A stretch of DNA of 57,006 nt, taken from assembly GCA_025358115.1 (NCBI GenBank), contig JANYKQ010000092.1:1-57006 (forward strand), written 5' to 3'. Both the position numbers and the translations under genes were made by a program. The stretch comes from Methanomicrobiales archaeon (GTDB taxonomy: Archaea; Halobacteriota; Methanomicrobia; Methanomicrobiales; Methanospirillaceae). This document shows positions 1-8,776 of the stretch, piece by piece. How positions within the stretch are numbered: the first letter of the stretch is position 1; each line of letters begins with the position of its first letter. The notes below the pieces were generated by a model that saw nothing but the letters and a program-made list of their open reading frames with translations, was not told the origin of the DNA and did no database searches.

Positions 1-38
1 CACCGGAAATAGGATTTCAACAGAGCCAATTTTTTTAT

Positions 39-740
39 TTACCCGCGTGTCTTCCGGCCGTCCCCGTGCAGGAACTCCCCCGCCACCTGCCGGCACAACA
101 GGTTGCTCTCTGCAAGGTACCGTTCCGTATCGCGCCTGATCTTCTCCCTGAGGAACATTTTTTCACCCTTAGTCCAGTCCCGGATCAGATCCCCGGTCAT
201 CTCGAGGTGGAACTGGAGCCCGAGTGCCGACCCGAGCCGGAAACCCTGGTGCGGTACTGTGTCGCCCCGGCACTGGAGCTTTGCTCTCACGGGTAAGTGG
301 AATGTCTCACCATGCATCTGGAAGACGCGGAAGGTTTCGGGGAATGATGCAAATACCCCGGTGGAATCAGCCGTTGTGCTGACCGGGTACCACCCGGTCT
401 CGTTCACGAACCGGTACACGGTGGCCCCGTGGGCTGACGCTATCAGCTGGGCCCCCAGGCAGAGCCCAAGCACCGGGACGTGCTTCTTCACTGCCCTCCG
501 GATGAGTACCTTCTCCTCTTTGAGCCACGGGAGTTCCTGCTCATCGTTTACACTCATAGGCCCGCCCAGGAAGACGAGGTGCGTGGCGTCACTCAAGTTG
601 ACCGGATCTCCTTCCCAGAGCCGGGCGTATTCGAACGGGATCTTCTTTTCAGAAAAGATCTGTTCAAAATGGCCGAGTGGTTCTGAGGGGGTGTGCTGGA
701 AGGCTTTGACCCGGATTGGATGTTCCTGTTCTCCCGTCAT
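39..740 (-). CDS. Class I glutamine amidotransferase (GMP synthase-like)
   Basis: A stand-alone 233-residue class I glutamine amidotransferase domain. The nucleophile elbow GLCLGAQ carries the catalytic Cys94, and the LQFHLE motif supplies His178 and Glu180, so the triad is complete. The LGGPMSV segment near residue 58 fits the oxyanion strand. Such free-standing GATases (COG0518-like) hydrolyse glutamine to release ammonia for an unknown acceptor. No synthetase partner is adjacent, so the substrate cannot be named. The ATG at 738-740 is preceded on the minus strand by AAGGA at good spacing. It reads leftward out of the window's first bases, and no operon partner is visible. Confidence 0.88.
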   Translation of the reverse strand: MTGEQEHPIRVKAFQHTPSEPLGHFEQIFSEKKIPFEYARLWEGDPVNLSDATHLVFLGGPMSVNDEQELPWLKEEKVLIRRAVKKHVPVLGLCLGAQLIASAHGATVYRFVNETGWYPVSTTADSTGVFASFPETFRVFQMHGETFHLPVRAKLQCRGDTVPHQGFRLGSALGLQFHLEMTGDLIRDWTKGEKMFLREKIRRDTERYLAESNLLCRQVAGEFLHGDGRKTRG

Positions 741-1103
741 GGTTTGTCCTTGATCACTATCTTTAATGCGGGATATTTCGGGTTTGTGGTCTTTTCCTCC
801 AACTAAAAAGCGTATATATGTTAGGGAATAACGACCGGATAGGCATCCGGCTCGGGCGATTCCCCCGCTTTAGGGAAACAAGAATCTCCTGAATCCGGCC
901 CGACGCAGAAAGTTTCACGGAGGTTTTTCCATACACCCGAACAAACCGTTCACCAAAAATACCAAAGGGCCTAAACCCGCAGCACCCGCCCGGGTGCCGG
1001 GCACCGGTACGGTATCAGGAATTTCCGGTATCGCAGATGAACCATTTTTCATAAATCCGCGAACGAATCGTCACGCCCAGAAGAAAAAGTCAGGAGCCCC
1101 CGT
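741..1103. other. Intergenic region with hairpins; possible small RNA
   Basis: 363 bases without a convincing gene. A TATA-like stretch (GTATATATG) sits near 811-819. It is followed by a perfect hairpin, CCGGAT-AGGC-ATCCGG, at about 836-851, and a second perfect hairpin, GCACCC-GCCC-GGGTGC, lies near 981-996. The first may belong to a small structured RNA or a leader. I could not match either to a known RNA family. The right end holds the upstream region of the next gene, with a TTTTCATAAATC stretch near 1047 and GGAG just before the start codon. Confidence 0.35.
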
Positions 1104-1628
1104 ATGACCCGCGGCCGCAGGTCCGAAAAGACGCTGAAGCGGGCGCTGGATATTGCAGAGAACAGGGGAACGGTCCAGCAGTACCTGCATGGTCCCGGTA
1201 TGATCTGCAATTTTACGATCATCATTCCGGGTTGTATGGCGCAGGTCCGGATCAAACGGGTTGCCCATCTCCGCTGCTCGCTGCAATGGCTGGAGCGCGA
1301 AGCGGCAGAAGAGCTCGCGGGACTCCGGCTCATCGCGTCGTCCGGTGAAATCTCTCGCGAACTCTGGATCTGTGCACCGCACAGCAGTTTCCGGTTTTTA
1401 CGGATCTGCGATACATCGCTTGCGGAGCTCGATCGCGATGGCCGGCCCCTCCCGGCCAAGTCGCCGGTACCGGTGCCCGGGCCCGCCAGGGCTGTTGCAA
1501 AGAAAGTACCGGCAGCCGCAGCGCAACCGGGAGCCGATCCGGGAACCGGCCTTCCTGCACCCCGGGCAGTCACGGAAACAGCATCTCCGTCGGAGAACCC
1601 CTCCCCCGGGGACCCTGGGGAAGGGTAA
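1104..1628 (+). CDS. Hypothetical protein with Pro/Ala-rich tail
   Basis: 174 residues. The first ~115 form an ordered-looking alpha/beta domain rich in Arg, Leu and Cys. It includes a basic start (TRGRRSEKTLKRALDIAE) and an alternating stretch around IRVKRVAH-like strands and a conserved-looking ELWICAPHSSFRFLRI segment. The last ~60 residues are Pro, Ala and Glu rich and probably disordered. There is no signal peptide. The start ATG has GGAG about 8 bases upstream. The strand, basic N-terminus and shape would allow a nucleic-acid-associated role, possibly a nuclease-like fold, but I recognise no catalytic motif. Probably a Methanomicrobiales-specific family. Confidence 0.65.
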   Translation: MTRGRRSEKTLKRALDIAENRGTVQQYLHGPGMICNFTIIIPGCMAQVRIKRVAHLRCSLQWLEREAAEELAGLRLIASSGEISRELWICAPHSSFRFLRICDTSLAELDRDGRPLPAKSPVPVPGPARAVAKKVPAAAAQPGADPGTGLPAPRAVTETASPSENPSPGDPGEG

Positions 1629-1914
1629 GGACCCCATTTTCAAACTGGCCTTATTTTGGCAAACGGGGTTCGTATGGGGCGATTTCCCAAACCCCAAAAT
1701 GTTGGTGCACCAAAACAGTCGATAATTCGCATGAAACCAGTCACTAATTCGGGCAATTTTACCGGGTTTTGTCCTTTTTTAACGTCGGAGAATCCTCTTT
1801 TTAAAAAGTCAACAATTAGGCTCAATTGGCTGGCAAATCTGCCTGAAACCCAGGGGAGTTTATTGATGAAAAATGAAGGTGGGGTTTTGGATCCGGGGAT
1901 CTGATAAATTTTAG
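1629..1914. other. AT-richer non-coding stretch, probable deletion junction
   Basis: 286 bases with no supportable gene. Short open frames exist on both strands, but they have odd composition and no ribosome binding site. Its right border abuts the truncated hsdR remnant, so it probably contains the deletion or rearrangement junction that removed the rest of the restriction locus. Confidence 0.4.
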
Positions 1915-2256
1915 GAATCTTATTCATTCTCTCTTCACGCTCTGGCCGAACTTAAAACCATCATTGAAGAGATCAATACTGCCCGGCTCGAACAGGAGAA
2001 ACGCAATATCCCGATCGAAGAATTCTCTATCTTCTGGCTTCTCAACAAAACCAGCATCAGCGATCCGGAAACAAAAGCCCATGAGATGAAGATTATCCTG
2101 AACCACTATCCCCACTGGAGAACCAGCGAGCAGCAGGCCCGTGATGTGAAACAGGAACTATACACGGTCATCCTGCAATCCGGAACCCGCGACATCAAAG
2201 AGATCAAAAAGATCGTTGACCAGATCATGAGCGTTCTCAAACGGGCAGTCACATGA
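1915..2256 (+). pseudogene. hsdR: Remnant of type I restriction enzyme R subunit (3' end)
   Basis: An open frame of about 113 codons with no plausible upstream start; an in-frame TAG lies at 1912-1914. The translation has segments LAELKTIIEEINTARL, IEEFSIFWLL and IKKIVDQIMSVLKRA. It resembles the helical C-terminus of HsdR, the motor/nuclease subunit of type I restriction systems, where it contacts the methyltransferase core. The nuclease and helicase domains (normally ~900 residues) are absent, as are hsdM and hsdS. It is followed with a 4-base overlap by a zinc peptidase gene, which matches a known archaeal and bacterial hsdR-peptidase arrangement. I infer a decayed restriction locus. Confidence 0.6.
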
Positions 2257-2531
2257 TCTCACCGGAATTCTTTAAGCGTTCGGTTGGGGAGTGGGCGGAA
2301 ACCTGCAAGGTTGAAATCAAAGAAATTCACCTGCGGAAAATGAAGTACAAGCTGGCGAGTTGTTCAAGCAGGGGCCGGTTAACCTTTGACCCGGCAATTT
2401 TACGACAACCCAGAAACGAGCGGAAAAAAATTATAGTTCATGAACTGCTTCACCTCAAATATCCTAATCATGGCAAGATGTTCCGGGCTCTTCTGAATGC
2501 ATACACCGCTGATGCAATGGAAAATGAGTGA
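2253..2531 (+). CDS. M48/YgjP-like zinc metallopeptidase
   Basis: 92 residues. The motif HELLHLKYPNH places zinc ligands His63 and His67, catalytic Glu64 and a likely third ligand His73 in the DUF45/YgjP (WLM-related) peptidase pattern. At 92 residues it is much shorter than YgjP itself (~170). It matches the small metallopeptidases often encoded at the end of type I restriction operons. Its ATG overlaps the hsdR stop (ATGA), so it was translationally coupled to that gene. Its role in restriction systems is not established. Here the partner is truncated, so it may be an orphan. The reading frame itself is intact. Confidence 0.75.
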   Translation: MISPEFFKRSVGEWAETCKVEIKEIHLRKMKYKLASCSSRGRLTFDPAILRQPRNERKKIIVHELLHLKYPNHGKMFRALLNAYTADAMENE

Positions 2532-2597
2532 GTCTCATTCTTTGTAAACACTAAACACGGCCCGGTTTTTTCGGCACCGCGTTTAAAAAAAAAGGAT

Positions 2598-3488
2598 TTA
2601 CTGGTTTCCAAGCGGCGACTCATTCATGCCGAGGAAATAGAGAGCGTTCTCCCCGTACTGGACAGGTGCGTAATGGGAGCCGACATGCGGGAGACCCTTG
2701 AACCGCACGAGCCACGAGCCGTTGATCTGCCCGGCCATCCGGACCGAGACCGGGTCGGGAGTCAGCACATCACTAGTGCCTACCACGAGCATGACATCCT
2801 TGTGGATTCCGGAAAGGCCATCCCAGCTCCCGTTCCAGGCAAGATTTGCCTGAGCCTCGTTTCGGACGCCTGCAGTCTGGTTGGGATCGTAAGCATCCGC
2901 TTTAAGGACGGCAAGCAGGTTCTTGCATTCAGGAATCCGTGCATCGTAGGTGTTGGAGTCCAGGATCAGTTTTCGTACGCGTTCCGGGTGATCGATGACC
3001 AGCTGCTGGGCAGTTGAGGATCCCATGGATGCCCCGTAGACATGCATGCTGTCATAACCGAGGGCCTTGATCAGCCCGGCTGCATCGTCTGCATACAGGG
3101 GAATCGTGTGGGTTACGTTATTGTCACTGCTGTATCCCATCCCCCGGTGGTCGTAAGCGTAGACATGGTATTTCGAGGAAAGGATGCTAAGGAAGGTCTG
3201 GTTCCACGAATCTTTCAGGGGTGTTGCATTAGCCGCTGTTCCGCCGAATCCCTCGATAAGCAGAATCGGTTCACCGGATGATCCAAATTCCCAGTATGCC
3301 AGCCTGACGCCGTTGACCTCTTTGTACTGGACAGGCGTTGCATTGATCGAAACAGGACTCGGTTGCAGTATTACCGGACCTGCTGCGGGAGCCGGACAGG
3401 TACCGGAGGAGGTATCCGTGCACCCGGCCACCGCGAGAAGGCAGATAGTGAAGGCGATTGTCAGAATTGTTATCAGTTTCTTGTTCAT
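2598..3488 (-). CDS. Alpha/beta-hydrolase fold lipoprotein
   Basis: 296 residues from the chosen ATG at 3486-3488, which has GAGG upstream; a 16-residue longer frame exists but lacks a binding site. The N-terminus is a lipoprotein signal with lipobox LAVAGC (Cys23), so the enzyme is probably tethered outside the membrane. The hydrolase fold is clear. There is an FGG-type oxyanion region near 81, a nucleophile elbow GASMGS with Ser154, Asp240 in VVGTSDVLTPDP, and a His in GLPHVGSH (268 or 272). The family includes esterases, peptidases and haloperoxidase-like enzymes, and the substrate cannot be inferred. It ends in a T-rich stretch shared with the end of the gene to the left. Confidence 0.85.
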   Translation of the reverse strand: MNKKLITILTIAFTICLLAVAGCTDTSSGTCPAPAAGPVILQPSPVSINATPVQYKEVNGVRLAYWEFGSSGEPILLIEGFGGTAANATPLKDSWNQTFLSILSSKYHVYAYDHRGMGYSSDNNVTHTIPLYADDAAGLIKALGYDSMHVYGASMGSSTAQQLVIDHPERVRKLILDSNTYDARIPECKNLLAVLKADAYDPNQTAGVRNEAQANLAWNGSWDGLSGIHKDVMLVVGTSDVLTPDPVSVRMAGQINGSWLVRFKGLPHVGSHYAPVQYGENALYFLGMNESPLGNQ

Positions 3489-3612
3489 GGAAGATCCTCG
3501 TAACCGGTTCATCAGGAGAAAAAACCGGGTTCTCACTTACTTTGGCGAAGCGGGAAAATAATTCTTCGCAAACAATGGAAAAAAGAAAAAAGAACGAAAT
3601 GTCTGAAAAAAT

Positions 3613-4518
3613 CTACAGCGCGATCCGGACTTCCTTTGCCGCATCGCACATGTTCTTGAGTTTCCAGTAGGCCGATTCCCGGCTCCGCATCCTCATCCCG
3701 CAGTCGGGATCGATGAGCATCGTCTTCGGGCCGAATATTTCCACCCCTCTCTCGATCCGCTTCCTTATCTCGGGAACTGTCTCGACGGTATCGATCGATG
3801 AGTCCACGCAGCCAAAGCCGATCATCTTCCCGCCCAGGTCCCGCCGGGAGAGGAGATCGATATTGGCCGTATTGTTGGCGAACTCGAAGTCAAAGACATT
3901 CACGTTGAACTTGAGGATCTCGTCAATTACGTTTCCGAGGCCACCGCAGACATGCATGCAGGTCGGGATATGGACCGCGGCGGTGATCGCCTCGACAGCC
4001 TGCCTGCCCACGGCTAAGTCCGCAATACCCGTCGAGAAGATCGGTTCATCGATCTGGAGCAGGGTGATGCCTGCCGCTTCCAGGCTGCGGGCTTCGACAA
4101 TGAGGGCAGCGGCCAGATCGAGGGCAAGTTCCTCCTTGTTCCGGTACATGGGCGTGCTGATATGCAGGCCGTGAGCGAGCGTGGATGGTCCCGTGATGAT
4201 GCCCTTGACTTTCGGGGCTTTTGACACAGCGTACTTCGTGTCTGCAACCGTTATCGGACCGTCGGCCGGCTGCACCTTGCCTATCACCTGCTGGTCCCGG
4301 ATACCGGGCAGCTTTGCGGTGAACGCTCCGATCATATCGCCCCGCACCTGGCCGTCCGAGATGATATCGATACCGGCATTCATCTGGTCGGCAACGGCAG
4401 TCTCGACTGCGGAGTGAAGCGGATCAAAGAGGTTGCGCAGGCCCCCTGCCTTGACCACCGGGTAACTGCCCACCACAGTTGTCGCAAGCACTTTATTGAT
4501 GAAATATTCCTTTGCCAT
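3613..4518 (-). CDS. Archaeal methionine synthase (core-MetE type)
   Basis: 301 residues, matching only the C-terminal catalytic barrel of MetE. Zinc/homocysteine ligands are visible: His189 and Cys191 in CMHVCGG, Glu212 in FDFEFANN, and Cys273 in DPDCGMR. IDEP near 157 and the opening VVGSYP are also typical. Archaeal core-MetE enzymes lack the folate-binding half. They are thought to take the methyl group from a methylcobamide or corrinoid protein, which in methanogens links methionine synthesis to the methanogenic C1 pathway. It lies 71 bases downstream of aspS on the same strand, so it may be co-transcribed. A TIM-barrel methyltransferase for another thiol is the main alternative. Confidence 0.85.
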   Translation of the reverse strand: MAKEYFINKVLATTVVGSYPVVKAGGLRNLFDPLHSAVETAVADQMNAGIDIISDGQVRGDMIGAFTAKLPGIRDQQVIGKVQPADGPITVADTKYAVSKAPKVKGIITGPSTLAHGLHISTPMYRNKEELALDLAAALIVEARSLEAAGITLLQIDEPIFSTGIADLAVGRQAVEAITAAVHIPTCMHVCGGLGNVIDEILKFNVNVFDFEFANNTANIDLLSRRDLGGKMIGFGCVDSSIDTVETVPEIRKRIERGVEIFGPKTMLIDPDCGMRMRSRESAYWKLKNMCDAAKEVRIAL

Positions 4519-4589
4519 AACCGATGCGGATCTCCGTTCTGTTGTACATCTGGTTGACCCGGATGCAAAAATAGTAATTGGTCAGGGAA

Positions 4590-5885
4590 TTACGGCACGA
4601 GCCGGTGCATATCCCGGGGGAAGAGCACGGCTTCGCGGACATTGGAGAGGCCCAGCATCGTCATGATGAGACGATCTGCGCCCAGTCCCCAGCCTGCATG
4701 GGGGGGCATACCGTACCGGAACGGCTTGAGATAGAAGTCGAAGCTCTCGGGGTTGAGGCCCTTCTTTGCAATCTGCTGCACGAGCTGGTCATGGTTGTGG
4801 ACCCGCTGGGCACCGCTCGAGAGTTCCATCCTCGGGTGCATGAGGTCGAACGCCTTGCAGATCGTGGGATCATTCTCGTAGGGCATCGCATAATACGGCC
4901 GGATCTCGGAAGGCCAGTCCACGATGAAGTAGTGGCCGCCCATCTCGGCTCCGATCGCCCGCTCGGCAGCGCTGCCAATGTCGTCGCCGAACTTGATCGG
5001 TTCGTCGATCTTCTTTGCCGCGATCTCGATCGCTTCGCAGTACGGGAGCCGGGGGAACGGGCCTTTGGGCACCGCAAAGTCCGTGATATCCATGTTTGCG
5101 AGGTGGTCGGAGCAGGTCTTGTCCACGTACTCGTACGTCTTTACCAGGACGTCTTCTAAGATGCGCATCACTTCGGTGTGGTCTGCGTACGAGACTTCGA
5201 TATCGATGCTCGTTGCTTCGTTGAGGTGCTTGGTGGTGTTGTGCTCCTCGGCCCGGAAGATCGGCCCGATCTCGTACACCTTCTCAAGGCCGGCCGCCAT
5301 CATCATCTGCTTGAAGAGCTGGGGACTCTGGTTGAGGTAGGCTTCCTTGTCGAAGTACGCGATCGGGAAGAGTTCGGTCCCGCCTTCAGTTGCAGCTGCC
5401 ACGATCTTGGGGGTGGTGATGGAGATGAACCCTTCGCGGTGGAAGTAATCATTGAGCGCATGCATGGCGGCGCTGCGGATCGCAAAGACGGCAGCGACCC
5501 GGGGCCTCCGCACATCAAGGAACCGGCCATCGAGCCGGGTGTCGAGTTCCACGGATACCTTCTCTGACACATCGAGCGGCAGCGGGGTCTCGGCCAGGCT
5601 GATGATCTCAAACGTCTCGGGGATCAGTTCGCGTCCGCCGGGGGCTTTCTCAACAGCCTTGATCACACCGCTGATCCGGACCACGGATTCGCGGGATACG
5701 GCTTTTGCCGCCGCAATAACTGCTTCGCTCACTTTCTTCTTGGGAATGGTCACCTGGAGGATGCCGGTCCGGTCGCGGATCAAAAAGAAGGCAAGGCCGC
5801 CGAGGTCCCTGACCTCATGGACAAAGCCGCAGACTTCCGCGTGCCCGGTTTCCGGTGTGACTGACTGTATGGGTATACGCATCAA
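4590..5885 (-). CDS. aspS: Aspartyl-tRNA synthetase, archaeal type
   Basis: 431 residues. It has an N-terminal OB-fold anticodon-binding domain (about 1-110) and a class II catalytic core. Motif 2 is [14 protein letters not shown] and motif 3 is [15 protein letters not shown], followed by the FPRD ending usual for AspRS. It charges tRNA-Asp. In the OB fold the segment [11 protein letters not shown] has His where discriminating archaeal enzymes have Trp, as I recall. That suggests a non-discriminating AspRS that also makes Asp-tRNA-Asn for GatCAB amidation. Two consecutive ATG codons make the start uncertain by one residue. Divergent from the gene at 6002, with a shared 115-base promoter region. 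Confidence 0.93.
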   Translation of the reverse strand: MMRIPIQSVTPETGHAEVCGFVHEVRDLGGLAFFLIRDRTGILQVTIPKKKVSEAVIAAAKAVSRESVVRISGVIKAVEKAPGGRELIPETFEIISLAETPLPLDVSEKVSVELDTRLDGRFLDVRRPRVAAVFAIRSAAMHALNDYFHREGFISITTPKIVAAATEGGTELFPIAYFDKEAYLNQSPQLFKQMMMAAGLEKVYEIGPIFRAEEHNTTKHLNEATSIDIEVSYADHTEVMRILEDVLVKTYEYVDKTCSDHLANMDITDFAVPKGPFPRLPYCEAIEIAAKKIDEPIKFGDDIGSAAERAIGAEMGGHYFIVDWPSEIRPYYAMPYENDPTICKAFDLMHPRMELSSGAQRVHNHDQLVQQIAKKGLNPESFDFYLKPFRYGMPPHAGWGLGADRLIMTMLGLSNVREAVLFPRDMHRLVP

Positions 5886-5960
5886 AATCCTATAACAATG
5901 GGCCGGGAGGGATTATGGACTTTATGGGGGTTTTCCTGCATTGAAGCAAAAAACCCGCCA

Positions 5961-5996
5961 CCTTTATATTTCGCCCCCTCGTTTATACGATAGGAG
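5961..5996 (+). promoter_or_regulatory. TATA box and ribosome binding site of the 6002 gene
   Basis: CTTTATATTT at 5962-5971 is a good archaeal TATA box, about 30 bases before the expected transcript start. AGGAG at 5992-5996 precedes the ATG at 6002 by 5 bases. The leader is therefore very short. Confidence 0.6.
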
Positions 5997-6001
5997 TAAA
6001 A

Positions 6002-6514
6002 ATGTCTAATTCTGATAAAAAAAACTATCCTTTGGGAGCCGGTGGCTTGAGCCGCGGGACGAAGATTCTTCTCGGGATCCTCGCTATTGTGGCTGTTGTT
6101 TCCATCCTCGCCGTTGTCACCCTGACCATCGCGGTCATCGATTCGCAGACCGGGACATCGTTCCCCTATACCACCTCCTATCGTGTCAGCCTGCCGGATG
6201 GCCAGCCGGTCACGATCGGTACCACCAAGATCCTCGCCCTCACGATGCCGGACGGTGTCGATGTCTCGGTTGACGGGACCAAAGAGAAGCTGGCGGTTGG
6301 CCAGGAACGTATCATCAACCCGTACAATGCCCGGATCTCGGCGCTCGGCGTTCCGCTGATGAACACCGATTTCCAGATCACTCTCAAGTACCTTGGCCCC
6401 TCCCCCACCGGGAATAATGCCCTCTTTGACCTGACCGTGAAGACCTCGAAGCAGGTTCCCGAGATGGTGATCAGCAAGCTCATTCCCGCGAGCATGGGTG
6501 CACAACCGGTATAA
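6002..6514 (+). CDS. Membrane-anchored protein of unknown function
   Basis: 170 residues. A hydrophilic N-terminus of ~20 residues is followed by one strong transmembrane segment (about 24-46, ILLGILAIVAVVSILAVV). A ~120-residue mostly beta-strand domain follows, predicted outside the cell. No lipobox or catalytic motif is visible. The type II topology and domain size resemble archaeal surface or pilin-like beta-sandwich proteins, but the N-terminus is not a clear class III signal peptide. It has a strong promoter and binding site and stands alone. A T-rich stretch at about 6522-6540 probably ends transcription. Confidence 0.75.
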   Translation: MSNSDKKNYPLGAGGLSRGTKILLGILAIVAVVSILAVVTLTIAVIDSQTGTSFPYTTSYRVSLPDGQPVTIGTTKILALTMPDGVDVSVDGTKEKLAVGQERIINPYNARISALGVPLMNTDFQITLKYLGPSPTGNNALFDLTVKTSKQVPEMVISKLIPASMGAQPV

Positions 6515-6519
6515 AATCG

Positions 6520-6540
6520 CTCAATTTTTTTTGGATTTTT
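6520..6540 (+). terminator. T-rich transcription terminator
   Basis: Directly after the stop codon at 6514 comes an uninterrupted run of eight T followed by GGATTTTT. Archaeal RNA polymerase stops at such T tracts without needing a hairpin. Confidence 0.45.
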
Positions 6541-6638
6541 CAGGAATGTAATTGTCTGTGACGATGAGCGGGAAGATTTGTTGGTTTGCAGCATTATAAA
6601 ACAAGACAAAAGACCAAAATACCTGAAACTGGTACCTT

Positions 6639-7358
6639 ATGGCAGTCCACGCATATACCGGCGGAATAATACCCGATCTTCTGCTGATTGCCAGCGTTTT
6701 GATTTTTATCGCCGGCATCTGGCTTCTCATTGCAAGGTGGGGCCATGGCAGTCCCGGCCGGTTCTTTTCCTCGTGGGTTACTGAATCATTCCGTGACGGG
6801 GGGATGGCATTTCTCCGGGTTCTGGTTTTTGATGTCTTCTTCTTCCGCCGGATCTGGACCCGGAGCAAACGCCGCTGGGCGGTACACATGGCAATGTTCT
6901 GGGGATTTTTTATCCTGGGTGCGTTTACCCTGGTCTCCATCATCGGGCTTGTCCTTGGATACTTTGACCCGGCCGGCTTTGGCGGAGCAATCTCACGGTA
7001 CCTTGCGGACTTTCACCTTCCCTACGACGTGCTCGGGTATTTCATCCTGGCAGGTTCCGGTATTGCGCTGGGACGACGGCTCTTTGTAAAAGAAGTACGG
7101 AAGCGCACTGGTTTGACGGACCTTTTCCTGGTGGGAAGCATTTTTATTATCGCGTTAACCGGCATGGTTGCGGAGTGGTTCAGCGGGTACGCAACCGGTA
7201 TTGGCCCGCTCATGACAAACTGGAACCTGGCCCTGGAATTCATGGCATGGCACATATACGTGGCGTTCCTCCTTTTTGTCATGGTGATCCCCTGGACAAA
7301 GTTCCGGCATATCATCACCGTACCGCTCACGCTGCTTGCCAGAAGGGGAGGTGATTAG
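6639..7358 (+). CDS. HdrE/NarI-like membrane cytochrome b subunit
   Basis: 239 residues with five or six transmembrane segments, resembling the NarI/DsrM/HdrE family of b-type cytochromes that pass quinone or methanophenazine electrons to an Fe-S partner. Candidate haem-ligand histidines lie in membrane segments: RRWAVHMAMFWG near residue 89 and LEFMAWHIYVAF near 205, with another at ADFHLPYD. The downstream gene encodes an HdrD-like two-cluster Fe-S protein and begins inside this gene's end, so the two surely form one complex. Methanomicrobiales are generally regarded as cytochrome-free, which makes this pair noteworthy. No clear ribosome binding site precedes the ATG; leaderless translation is possible. 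Confidence 0.75.
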   Translation: MAVHAYTGGIIPDLLLIASVLIFIAGIWLLIARWGHGSPGRFFSSWVTESFRDGGMAFLRVLVFDVFFFRRIWTRSKRRWAVHMAMFWGFFILGAFTLVSIIGLVLGYFDPAGFGGAISRYLADFHLPYDVLGYFILAGSGIALGRRLFVKEVRKRTGLTDLFLVGSIFIIALTGMVAEWFSGYATGIGPLMTNWNLALEFMAWHIYVAFLLFVMVIPWTKFRHIITVPLTLLARRGGD

Positions 7359-8574
7359 GCTGAAGGATCCCACGTTTACCGAAATCCAGTCACGCTGGTT
7401 CTCACCTCTCCAGATGCTGGAGCTTGATGCCTGCACCCGGTGTCAGGAATGTGTTGCTGCATGCCCGGTTGTCCGGGCCGGCTTTCCCGACGGTGCCATG
7501 GAACGAATCGCCGGATGGGGTGGGACTGGGGTCCATGCAACCGGACTCATTGCCCGGCTCCTGGGAAAGCCCGCCTCAGGGCCGGATCTCACTGCCGTCT
7601 TTGACAGCCTCCTCCGCTGTACTACCTGCGGTAAATGTTCCGTTGTCTGTGAATCCGGAATCTCCACAACCGAACTCTGGGAATCGATGAGGGGTGCGGG
7701 CAGGGAACTGGGGTTCCGGAACGCAGCGGTTGAAAAGACGATTGACGCAATTGCGCAACAGAAAAATCCCTATAGTGCGGTACCTGAGACCCGGGCCACA
7801 TGGATTCCGGAGAATGTTCCTATAGCCAGTTCGGCTCCGGTAGGTTTCTTTGCCGGCTGTACGGTTGCTTTCCGGCAGCCGGAACTGGGGAGGGCAGCCC
7901 TTCGCATCCTGGCCCGGTCGAACACCCGTTTCTGCATGCTGGGTAATGAATCGTGCTGTGGATCGTTCCTGTTCCGGACCGGGTCATGGAGGGAATATTC
8001 GGCTACCATACTTTCGATGATCCAGGATTTTGAAGAGCGGGGGGTAAAGACTGTTCTCTTTCCCTGTGCAGGCTGCTTAAAGACCGCAACCATTGACTGG
8101 CCGCGGGTGTACGGGCGTCCATTGCCCTTCAGAACAATGCCGTTCTCTGTCTTCCTGCGGGATCTTATCCGGGAAAAAAAGATACGATTCGGCACTCCCG
8201 TACCCCGCCGGGTTGCCTACCATGATCCCTGCCATGGCGGAAGGCACCTGGTGCACCCCCTCGGAAAGGACTGGGTGTTTGAGGCTCCGCGGGATGTGCT
8301 TTCCGCAATCCCCGGCGTTGAACTGGTTGAATTTCCGGATAACCGGGAGTCGGGGATCTGCTGCGGAGCCGGCGGAGGGGTAAAGATAGGAGTTCCCGAT
8401 CTTGCTTCGATCATTGCTCATGAAAAGATCGAATCCGTTCACCAGATGAAGGCTGATATTCTGGCCTCAACCTGCCCGTTCTGCAGGAGAAACCTGGGTG
8501 AAGCCGGTGTTACTGCGGGTTCAAACGTCGAGGTACTGGATGTCATTGAGCTGGTTGACCGGATGATGGAGTAA
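7351..8574 (+). CDS. HdrD/DsrK-like Fe-S protein with two CCG domains
   Basis: About 407 residues. The N-terminal ferredoxin-like domain has CTRCQECVAACP and CTTCGKCSVVCES, binding two [4Fe-4S] clusters. Two CCG domains follow: one with GCTVAF, ESCCGS and CAGC, the other with DPCHGG, ICCGAGGG and CPFC. In HdrB/HdrD these bind the noncubane clusters that cleave heterodisulfide. It probably works with the preceding membrane subunit as an HdrDE/DsrMK-like complex. Whether it acts on CoM-S-S-CoB is unknown. The start is uncertain: TTG 7336, GTG 7351 or CTG 7360. GGAGGTGA at 7347-7354 best fits a start near 7360, coupled to the upstream stop. Confidence 0.82.
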   Translation: MIRLKDPTFTEIQSRWFSPLQMLELDACTRCQECVAACPVVRAGFPDGAMERIAGWGGTGVHATGLIARLLGKPASGPDLTAVFDSLLRCTTCGKCSVVCESGISTTELWESMRGAGRELGFRNAAVEKTIDAIAQQKNPYSAVPETRATWIPENVPIASSAPVGFFAGCTVAFRQPELGRAALRILARSNTRFCMLGNESCCGSFLFRTGSWREYSATILSMIQDFEERGVKTVLFPCAGCLKTATIDWPRVYGRPLPFRTMPFSVFLRDLIREKKIRFGTPVPRRVAYHDPCHGGRHLVHPLGKDWVFEAPRDVLSAIPGVELVEFPDNRESGICCGAGGGVKIGVPDLASIIAHEKIESVHQMKADILASTCPFCRRNLGEAGVTAGSNVEVLDVIELVDRMME

Positions 8575-8776
8575 GAAAGTGTGTGACGGGCCAGTGTTTC
8601 TGACCTGAATAATGACAGAGAATGAAAAGTAATGATGCTTCTGCAATCCGGCACAGCCATTCCCTTAAACTTTTTAAAAAAATGGGGCCGGTCCCCTGGA
8701 AACAGTGCGGGAAAAATTGTGAATTATGGTTGAATGGGTTGGGAGAGTGGTCTGGTTAACCGGGAGAAAAAATCTC

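Noticed and set aside
1640-1927. 95-codon minus-strand frame beside the hsdR remnant
   Set aside because: No binding site and no family resemblance; lies in likely junction sequence.
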